Below are positions 10,216-15,566 of a DNA stretch of 35,353 nt, piece by piece. Positions within the stretch are counted from its first letter, which is position 1; every line of letters begins with the position of its first letter. The notes under the pieces were generated by a model. The model was not told the origin of the DNA. It saw only the letters and a list, made by a program, of their open reading frames with translations, and made no database searches. The position numbers and the translations under genes were made by a program. This stretch comes from Defluviitaleaceae bacterium (lineage in GTDB: Bacteria > Bacillota > Clostridia > Lachnospirales > WRAX01), in assembly GCA_009780415.1 (NCBI GenBank), contig WRAC01000029.1, positions 1-35,353 of the forward strand. Reading direction: 5' to 3'.

Positions 10216-10245
10216 ATTATACTATATATAGTATAAGTTTGTCCA
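10216..10245 (-). promoter_or_regulatory. Predicted sigma-A promoter for nrdD-nrdG
   Basis: Reading the minus strand, TGGACA (10245-10240) is followed after 18 bp by TATAAT (10221-10216). The distal NrdR box lies inside it. The transcript would start about 40-50 nt upstream of the nrdD start codon. Confidence 0.6.
10219..10234. promoter_or_regulatory. NrdR box (distal, overlapping nrdD promoter)
   Basis: Identical in all 16 bases to the proximal box, with starts 31 bp apart (three helical turns), the standard spacing for a cooperatively bound NrdR pair. It covers the spacer and the edge of the -10 hexamer of the predicted nrdD promoter, which would explain repression. Confidence 0.88.
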
Positions 10246-10258
10246 TAGTTCTTTTCAC

Positions 10259-10287
10259 TTTACAGAAACTTTTTTTTCATATATACT
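10259..10287 (+). promoter_or_regulatory. Predicted sigma-A promoter for pcrA
   Basis: TTTACA (10259-10264), a 17-bp spacer rich in T, then TATACT (10282-10287); each hexamer differs from consensus by one base. It is placed about 60 nt before the pcrA ATG and is divergent from nrdD. Confidence 0.6.
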
Positions 10288-10347
10288 TTTTGTGAGGGCG
10301 AACTGTGTTCACCCGTATGAATAGACTACATTTGGGAGAATATACAT

Positions 10348-12561
10348 ATGGATATATTTACCAGCCTTAACCCGGCTCAACGCGAAGCGGTTATGGCTAC
10401 GGAGGGGCCGCTGCTGCTTTTGGCGGGGGCGGGCAGCGGAAAAACACGGGTTTTGGTTAACAGGATTGCTTACATGGTATACAACGGTGTGCGCCCGTTC
10501 AATATTCTGGCTATAACCTTTACGAACAAGGCCGCGCGGGAGATGAAAGAGCGTATCGGCAAGCTTCTTGGCGAGGGCGGCGATGTGTGGGCCAGCACCT
10601 TCCATTCCATGTGCGTGCGGATTTTGCGGCGGGATATAGAGAAAATCGGGTACGACGGAAAATTTACGATTTATGATACGGAAGATGTTGCGAAGCTGAT
10701 GAAGCAGATTTTGAAGGAACGGAATGTTAATGATAAGCTTCTGCCGGCGCAGACCGTTCTGGGGGTTATCGGGCGTAAGAAGGATATGCTGATTACACCG
10801 CAGATGTATATAAACGACGCGGGGAGCGATTTCCGGGAACAGCAGCTTGCGGAGCTGTACGATGCCTACCAGAAGCGGCTGCGGGCGAACAACGCGTTGG
10901 ATTTTGACGATCTGATTTTCCAGACGGTAGAGCTTTTCCGAAAGAAGCCGGAAGTGCTGGACAGGTATCAGAACCGGTTTTTGTATATCAGCGTGGATGA
11001 ATATCAAGACACAAACTACTGCCAGTATCAGCTTGTAAAGCTGTTATCCGCCAAGCACGGGAATATTTGCGTGGTTGGCGACGACGATCAGAGCATTTAC
11101 GGCTGGCGGGGAGCGGATATACGCAATATACTGGATTTTGAGAAGGATTTCCCGGGGGCGCGGACTATACGGCTGGAACAGAACTACCGTTCCACAAGCA
11201 CGATTCTGGACGCGGCGAACGCGGTTATCAAGAACAACCGGCGCAGGAAGGGTAAAACCCTTTGGACGGAGAATCTGGCCGGCACGCCTATTATGTACCA
11301 CACCGCGCGTACAGACATTGAAGAAGCGGCATTTGTGGTGGGGGAGATAAAGGAAAAGAAAGCCGAAGGCGCGGCATACAGGGATTTTTCCGTGCTTTAC
11401 AGGATGAACGCCCAGTCCCGTTTGATTGAGGACCATTTGGTGCGCGAGAGTGTGCCGTACAGGGTCGTGGGCGGCGTACGGTTTTACGAGCGGCGTGAGG
11501 TCAAGGATGTGCTGGCTTATTTGAAGGCAATAAACAACCCGCTGGACGATATATCGCTGCGCCGTATATTAAATGTGCCAAGGCGCGGCATCGGTGAAGA
11601 AACCGAGAACCGCATAAGCGCCTACGCGATGGAGATGGAAGTGCCGTTTTACGACGCGATGGAGAGCTGCGGGGAGATTGGCGGCTTGCCATATAACGGA
11701 AAGCGCGTCAAGGAGTTTGCCAATTTGATGGAGGGTTTGACCGCCTACGCGGCTGAAAAACCCGTCGCGGAAGTAATTCAGGAGGTTTTAAAGCAGACGG
11801 ATTATGTGAACGAATTGCATTCTACAGAACACGATAAGGACGTAGCGAAAGACCGCGCAGGCAACGTTCTTGAGCTATTGGCGAAGGCAGAGGAGTTTGA
11901 AAAACAGGCGGAAAAGGAAAATACAAGCGCGAGCCTGGCGGCTTTTTTGGAAGAAGTGGCGCTGGTCGCGGATATTGACAACTATGCCGAGGGGCATGAC
12001 GCCGTGGTGCTGATGACCGTACACAGCGCCAAGGGGCTGGAGTTCAACACGGTTTTCCTTGCCGGGTTCGAGGAACATGTGTTCCCCACCAGCCGTTCCA
12101 TATTTGACACATCTGAAACCGGATTGGAGGAGGAGCGCAGGCTTTGTTACGTAGCCATAACCCGGGCAAGGGAACGGCTGTTTATCACAAACGCCAGGAG
12201 CAGGCGGCTGTTCCATGAAACGGCGTATAACCAGCCGTCACGGTTTTTGAAGGAGATACCCGTAAATCTGGTTGAAACCGTAGGTACGGAAACGAGAAAC
12301 TCTGAATTTCCGCGTTTCAGCCCTTTGGCAGGGAATATGCGGCTGCTCCAGAAAGCACACACCATGCCCGCGCCAAAAACCGGCCCTCCGGCCTATGTTG
12401 AGGGTGATTCCGTTTTACAGAAAAAATACGGCAAGGGCAAGGTTTTGGCAATTAAGCCGGCGGGGGCGGACTACGAGGTTACGGTTGAATTCCCTGGAAT
12501 CGGGCAGAAAAAGTTTATGGCGCATTTATCGAATTTGGAAAAAACAAACGGTGATGATTGA
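10348..12561 (+). CDS. pcrA: ATP-dependent DNA helicase PcrA/UvrD
   Basis: A 3'-5' superfamily 1 helicase for nucleotide-excision repair and displacement of stalled complexes. All helicase motifs are visible: Q-motif LNPAQREAV near the N-terminus, Walker A GAGSGKTRVLV (motif I), TFTNKAAREMKERI (Ia), SVDEYQDTN (II), VVGDDDQSIYGWRGA (III), EQNYRST (IV), VVLMTVHSAKGLEF (V) and LCYVAITRARERL (VI). The C-terminal 60 residues form the Tudor-like domain (GDSVLQKKYGKGKVLAI) that binds RNA polymerase in Gram-positive PcrA. Its 737 residues are the usual length. GGGAG lies about 10 nt before the ATG. telA follows after 36 nt on the same strand. Confidence 0.97.
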   Translation: MDIFTSLNPAQREAVMATEGPLLLLAGAGSGKTRVLVNRIAYMVYNGVRPFNILAITFTNKAAREMKERIGKLLGEGGDVWASTFHSMCVRILRRDIEKIGYDGKFTIYDTEDVAKLMKQILKERNVNDKLLPAQTVLGVIGRKKDMLITPQMYINDAGSDFREQQLAELYDAYQKRLRANNALDFDDLIFQTVELFRKKPEVLDRYQNRFLYISVDEYQDTNYCQYQLVKLLSAKHGNICVVGDDDQSIYGWRGADIRNILDFEKDFPGARTIRLEQNYRSTSTILDAANAVIKNNRRRKGKTLWTENLAGTPIMYHTARTDIEEAAFVVGEIKEKKAEGAAYRDFSVLYRMNAQSRLIEDHLVRESVPYRVVGGVRFYERREVKDVLAYLKAINNPLDDISLRRILNVPRRGIGEETENRISAYAMEMEVPFYDAMESCGEIGGLPYNGKRVKEFANLMEGLTAYAAEKPVAEVIQEVLKQTDYVNELHSTEHDKDVAKDRAGNVLELLAKAEEFEKQAEKENTSASLAAFLEEVALVADIDNYAEGHDAVVLMTVHSAKGLEFNTVFLAGFEEHVFPTSRSIFDTSETGLEEERRLCYVAITRARERLFITNARSRRLFHETAYNQPSRFLKEIPVNLVETVGTETRNSEFPRFSPLAGNMRLLQKAHTMPAPKTGPPAYVEGDSVLQKKYGKGKVLAIKPAGADYEVTVEFPGIGQKKFMAHLSNLEKTNGDD

Positions 12562-12597
12562 CGTATAGTTATTAAAATAAAAGAAGGGTTGGTAAAC

Positions 12598-13773
12598 ATG
12601 GCTGATTTACCGGAATTGGTATTGGGGAACGAACTGGATGTTGAAGTAGCGAAGATAATTGTCGAGGACTCGGGGCAGCCGCATGTTGTGCCGGAACCGC
12701 AGGGGAACAATGCGCTGGCGATGAGCAGCCTTGCGCCCGAAGAACAGGCGCTGGTGCGCGATTTCGCGGCGAAGATCAACGTGACGGATCAAGCCATGGT
12801 TATGCAATACGGGGCGGCGGCGCAGAACAAGGTGGCGAAGTTCTCGGATCACGTGCTGCAGAATGTCAGATCCAAGGATTTAGGCCCGGCCGGAAAGATT
12901 TTGAGTGATCTTGTTGTTGAGATAAAAAGCGTGGATTCAAGCGGCGAGGGACGGGGAAAAAGAGGCGGCCTCGCCGGATTGTTCCAGGGGGGCGGCAATG
13001 TTAAAAAGAGCCTGGCGCGGATGAAGGCGGGATATGACAGGGCGCAGGTTAATATCGACAATATCGTTTCGGCGTTGGAAGGTCATAAACGGACGCTGTT
13101 GAAAGATATCGCGGTTATGAACGATATGTACGAGAACAATTACACCTATTATAAAGAAATAACAATGTATATTCTGGCGGGCGAGGAGAAACTGAAGGAA
13201 TTTAGGGAGAATGATATTCCACAGCAAAGGAATATTGCCGCGCGGGATATGAGCGATATGGCGACGCAGAAACTGAACGACATGGTTGCGGCGGCGGACC
13301 GCTTTGAGAAGAAGCTGCACGATTTGAAGCTTACGCGTATGATAAGCATTCAAATGGCGCCGCAAATACGCATGATACAGAATAACGACGCGCTTTTGAC
13401 GGAAAAGATTCAATCGAGTATAAATAATTCCATTCCGCTGTGGAAGAATCAGATGGTTATCGCGATGGGGCTTGCGAACAGCGCAAGTGCCTTAGCCGCG
13501 CAGAAGAAGGTCAGCGATATGACAAACGAGCTTTTGCTGAAGAACAGCGAGATGCTTAAAACTTCCACGCTCGAGGTTGCCAAGGCTTCGGAGGAAAGCA
13601 TCGTGTCTATCGACACCGTGCGTAAAACCAACGAGAATCTGATATCCACCATTAATGAGGTTTTGGACATCCAGAAAAAAGGCCAGGAAAACCGCGCCGC
13701 CGCCGAGACAGAGCTGGCTAAGCTTGAGCAAGGGCTTAAAACGGCGCTTTTCGAAGCAAGCACCAGAAACTAA
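12598..13773 (+). CDS. TelA-family (toxic anion resistance) protein
   Basis: The 391-residue, largely helical protein matches the TelA/KlaA family in order and length: LAPEEQALVRDFAAKI, SDHVLQNVRSKDLGPAGKILSDLV, MNDMYENNYTYYKEI, QMAPQIRMIQNNDALLTEKIQSS and SIPLWKNQMVIAMGL are family-typical blocks. TelA was named for tellurite resistance, and relatives in Firmicutes are linked to envelope stress, lantibiotic and other toxic-compound tolerance; the biochemical role is not settled. No membrane segment or signal peptide is seen, so it is probably cytoplasmic or peripheral. The start chosen is the ATG at 12598 with GAAGGG 9 nt before it; an in-frame TTG at 12589 overlaps that SD. Confidence 0.88.
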   Translation: MADLPELVLGNELDVEVAKIIVEDSGQPHVVPEPQGNNALAMSSLAPEEQALVRDFAAKINVTDQAMVMQYGAAAQNKVAKFSDHVLQNVRSKDLGPAGKILSDLVVEIKSVDSSGEGRGKRGGLAGLFQGGGNVKKSLARMKAGYDRAQVNIDNIVSALEGHKRTLLKDIAVMNDMYENNYTYYKEITMYILAGEEKLKEFRENDIPQQRNIAARDMSDMATQKLNDMVAAADRFEKKLHDLKLTRMISIQMAPQIRMIQNNDALLTEKIQSSINNSIPLWKNQMVIAMGLANSASALAAQKKVSDMTNELLLKNSEMLKTSTLEVAKASEESIVSIDTVRKTNENLISTINEVLDIQKKGQENRAAAETELAKLEQGLKTALFEASTRN

Positions 13774-13774
13774 A

Positions 13775-13797
13775 GCAAAAATCAACGGGCTTTTTGC
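13775..13797. terminator. Weak bidirectional hairpin between convergent genes
   Basis: GCAAAAA and TTTTTGC form a 7-bp A/T-rich stem with a 9-nt loop between the ends of telA (+) and the small minus-strand gene. The A and T tracts could serve either strand as a terminator. The low GC of the stem makes it doubtful. Confidence 0.35.
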
Positions 13798-14075
13798 ATA
13801 CCCTTAACCATGTTTAAAACACTTTGAAAACGCGCGCGGTCGGGATCCGGCAGGGAAACAAGAAAAGCCTCTGTCATCATGTCCTGCTCCCCGCGCGTTA
13901 GCTCTTCGCCTTTGGGCATTCTCTTCATAAATTCGGTGATGACGCCCACGCTCTCCATGCCGCTTTTGCCCCGGAGTTTTTCTGAAAGACTCAGAAGCAT
14001 TTCTTTCCGCTCCATTGATAGCGCGTCAAATTGCGGTTTTTTTAATATTTCTTCAAGATGATAATTTTCGGTCAT
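13782..14075 (-). CDS. Hypothetical small helical protein
   Basis: Ninety-seven residues, highly charged and helical, no signal peptide or membrane segment. I do not recognise it. Its C-terminal segment (LPDPDRARFQSVLNMVKG) resembles two segments in the protein encoded just upstream (PHLEPRNRRLISVIIKLIE and PHLSPASRAQFQTIVSLLE), which suggests a repeated helical module of the form P-x-L-x-P-x-x-R-x-x-x-x-x-(V/I)-x-x-(L/M). Its ATG overlaps the stop of that upstream gene (ATGA), so the pair is probably translated together and the proteins may interact. Confidence 0.7.
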   Translation of the reverse strand: MTENYHLEEILKKPQFDALSMERKEMLLSLSEKLRGKSGMESVGVITEFMKRMPKGEELTRGEQDMMTEAFLVSLPDPDRARFQSVLNMVKGMQKAR

Positions 14076-14491
14076 ATTTTAGCCTCCTGTAATGTTCCCA
14101 TCATTTCAAGCAAGCTTACGATTGTCTGGAATTGCGCGCGGCTGGCCGGCGAAAGATGGGGCATGATAAGCTCCAGCATAGCTATCCGCCAACTGTTTTC
14201 GTCGCCGCCTGAGCCGGCGTTTATGCGGTTTATTGCGGCGGCGGTTTCCTTTAAATAATCTAGCAGCCGCTGGATTTCTATCAGCTTGATTATAACGCTG
14301 ATCAGCCTCCGGTTCCTCGGCTCCAGATGGGGTATGGCGGATTTTATCATCGCAAGCTCCGGTGTATTAATCCGCTTATCAAGGGCGGACGCGCAGGAAG
14401 AAACATCCGGCGAAGGATTCCCCGCGGCTTGCTGGTACTTGTTTATAAATTCAGCCATTTTAAGGACTCTTTCAAAATTATTGTCAGGCAT
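14072..14491 (-). CDS. Hypothetical protein with internal repeat
   Basis: 139 residues with no recognised family. It holds two copies of a helical module, PHLEPRNRRLISVIIKLIE (residues about 50-68) and PHLSPASRAQFQTIVSLLE (about 110-128), and the next gene has a third. Translation begins at the ATG seven bases downstream of a strong hairpin whose 3' arm supplies the only G-rich (SD-like) sequence, so initiation may depend on that hairpin. It ends with ATGA overlap into the 97-residue gene. Confidence 0.7.
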   Translation of the reverse strand: MPDNNFERVLKMAEFINKYQQAAGNPSPDVSSCASALDKRINTPELAMIKSAIPHLEPRNRRLISVIIKLIEIQRLLDYLKETAAAINRINAGSGGDENSWRIAMLELIMPHLSPASRAQFQTIVSLLEMMGTLQEAKI

Positions 14492-14497
14492 AAAAAT

Positions 14498-14523
14498 CCC
14501 CCCACACTAATTTATGTGGGGGG
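14498..14523 (-). promoter_or_regulatory. Hairpin that includes the SD of the 139-residue gene
   Basis: CCCCCCACA (14498-14506) pairs with TGTGGGGGG (14515-14523) around an 8-nt loop. On the minus strand the hairpin is followed by ATTTTT and at once by the ATG at 14491. It therefore looks like an intrinsic terminator of the small upstream gene, and it also buries the G-run that would act as SD. Both roles are possible: partial termination, or a translational switch. Confidence 0.55.
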
Positions 14524-14538
14524 GCTTAGCAAAATGAC

Positions 14539-14670
14539 TTACACTAACATTATTCGCATACCGGTGCTCGCGGCCTCCTCCGGAGCAAGCACAATCCCCG
14601 CCTTCCCAAATGCCTGCAATGTCTTTTCCACGGCTTGGCCGCGCTGTTCCTTTGTCATTATACCTTTCAT
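14539..14670 (-). CDS. Possible 43-residue small protein
   Basis: Reading frame on the minus strand: ATG at 14670 (MKGIMTKEQRG…) or ATG at 14658 (MTKEQRG…), ending with TAA at 14539-14541. The second ATG has GAAAGG five bases upstream. Composition is balanced (…AVEKTLQAFGKAGIVLAPEEA…) and looks coding. It sits between a consensus promoter and the hairpin ahead of the 139-residue gene, so it may be the first gene of a three-gene operon or a leader peptide. No family recognised. Confidence 0.55.
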   Translation of the reverse strand: MKGIMTKEQRGQAVEKTLQAFGKAGIVLAPEEAASTGMRIMLV

Positions 14671-14692
14671 TCCTTTAACATAAGTTTATCGC

Positions 14693-14720
14693 ATTATAGC
14701 ACATTAATTAGTATTGACAA
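14693..14720 (-). promoter_or_regulatory. Predicted sigma-A promoter for the small-protein operon
   Basis: On the minus strand TTGTCA (14720-14715), a 16-bp spacer and TATAAT (14698-14693). It is divergent from the tRNA promoter, and the two -35 hexamers overlap by five bases. Confidence 0.65.
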
Positions 14721-14742
14721 AATTTAATACTGACGTTATAAT
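14714..14742 (+). promoter_or_regulatory. Perfect consensus sigma-A promoter for tRNA-Val/tRNA-Ala
   Basis: TTGACA (14714-14719), exactly 17 bp, then TATAAT (14737-14742). Both hexamers match consensus at every position. The tRNA-Val 5' end lies 16 nt after the -10, close to where transcription would begin with a short leader. Confidence 0.9.
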
Positions 14743-14758
14743 AATGCAGTAGCATCCG

Positions 14759-14831
14759 GGAGGCATAGCTCAGTTGGGAGAGCGCTCGCCTCACACGCGA
14801 GAGGTCACTGGTTCAAGTCCAGTTGTCTCCA
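14759..14831 (+). tRNA. tRNA-Val (anticodon CAC)
   Basis: Full cloverleaf of 73 nt. The 7-bp acceptor is GGAGGCA with TGTCTCC (one G-T pair), the D stem GCTC/GAGC, the anticodon stem CTCGC/GCGAG around CTCACAC (anticodon CAC, reading GUG), and the T arm ACTGG-TTCAAGT-CCAGT. Discriminator A; the CCA tail is not encoded. Confidence 0.95.
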
Positions 14832-14838
14832 TTCAAGA

Positions 14839-14869
14839 GGCAAGAAAAGTTCCGTAGGTTTTTCTTGCC
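14839..14869 (+). other. Spacer hairpin between the two tRNAs
   Basis: GGCAAGAAAA (14839-14848) pairs perfectly with TTTTCTTGCC (14860-14869) around an 11-nt loop. There is no T-run after it, so it looks like a processing or stability hairpin in a tRNA-Val/tRNA-Ala precursor rather than a terminator. Confidence 0.5.
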
Positions 14870-14877
14870 CCTTGCTC

Positions 14878-14950
14878 GGGGTCGTAGCACAGTTGGGAGT
14901 GCGCTCGGTTCGCATCCGAGAGGTCGAGAGTTCGAGTCTCTTCGACTCCA
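14878..14950 (+). tRNA. tRNA-Ala (anticodon CGC)
   Basis: Cloverleaf of 73 nt. The acceptor is GGGGTCG/CGACTCC with the G3:U70 wobble pair that marks tRNA-Ala. The D stem is GCAC/GTGC, the anticodon arm CTCGG-TTCGCAT-CCGAG (anticodon CGC, reading GCG), and the T arm GAGAG-TTCGAGT-CTCTT. Discriminator A; CCA not encoded. Confidence 0.94.
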
Positions 14951-14959
14951 CTTAGAATT

Positions 14960-14984
14960 AAAGCCTGCCATGTGCAGGCTTTTT
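14960..14984 (+). terminator. Intrinsic terminator after the tRNA operon
   Basis: A 9-bp stem (AAAGCCTGC/GCAGGCTTT) with loop CATGT runs directly into TTTTT. It ends the tRNA-Val/tRNA-Ala unit 10 nt after tRNA-Ala. Confidence 0.85.
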
Positions 14985-15038
14985 ATTCATCTTTATAATA
15001 CAACGGAAAACGAGGGGATAAATCTGCGTTGGGAATAT

Positions 15039-15557
15039 ATGACAACTTATACGAACGTACACTTTACGCCGCTTAACCCAAAAGTTGAGGATGTGCGCAT
15101 TGCCGATATTGCCCATGCCCTTTCCTTAATGACGCGCGCAAACGGTCATGTTAAGCGTTTTTATTCAGTGGCTCAGCACTCGGTTAACTGCGCCCATGAA
15201 GCGCGGGACAGGGGCTTCAGCAATAAAATACAGCTTGCCTGCCTGCTGCATGACGCAAGCGAAGCGTATATCGCCGATATGATACGTCCAGTAAAGCAAG
15301 AGTTCCCGGCATACCGTGAAATCGAAAATAAATTACAGGATGTAATAAATCAGGCCTTCGGGATAGACTTGACTTTAGAAGAGCAAGCCTTAGTAAAAGA
15401 CATCGACGATGCCCTCCTGTGGCATGAATTTGCAGAATTAATGAACGGACACGCCAACGTGCCGGAGCCTGTGTTACATAGCAATCCCGACTTATCCGAA
15501 CGCGGGTTTATCAGTGTTGAGCAGGAATTTCTCAGGTTATTTGAATCTTTAATTTAG
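15039..15557 (+). CDS. HD-domain nucleotidase/phosphohydrolase (YfbR-like)
   Basis: 172 residues with the HD signature in order: SVAQHSVNCA (first His), CLLHDASEAY (the HD pair), and DIDDALLWHEF (final Asp). This layout matches the 5'-deoxynucleotidase YfbR-like branch of HD hydrolases; the exact substrate is not shown. The frame stays open upstream through the tRNA genes, but those codons overlap functional RNAs, so the ATG at 15039 (MTTYTNVHFTPL) is chosen; its SD is poor. The stop is UAG (15555-15557), and that UAG is part of the AGGAGG SD of the next gene, which is in the same frame 9 bases later. Confidence 0.85.
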   Translation: MTTYTNVHFTPLNPKVEDVRIADIAHALSLMTRANGHVKRFYSVAQHSVNCAHEARDRGFSNKIQLACLLHDASEAYIADMIRPVKQEFPAYREIENKLQDVINQAFGIDLTLEEQALVKDIDDALLWHEFAELMNGHANVPEPVLHSNPDLSERGFISVEQEFLRLFESLI

Positions 15558-15566
15558 GAGGAAAAA

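Noticed and set aside
14823-15038. Upstream extension of the HD hydrolase frame over tRNA-Ala
   Set aside because: It would be translated from a functional tRNA and a terminator; homology begins at the ATG at 15039.
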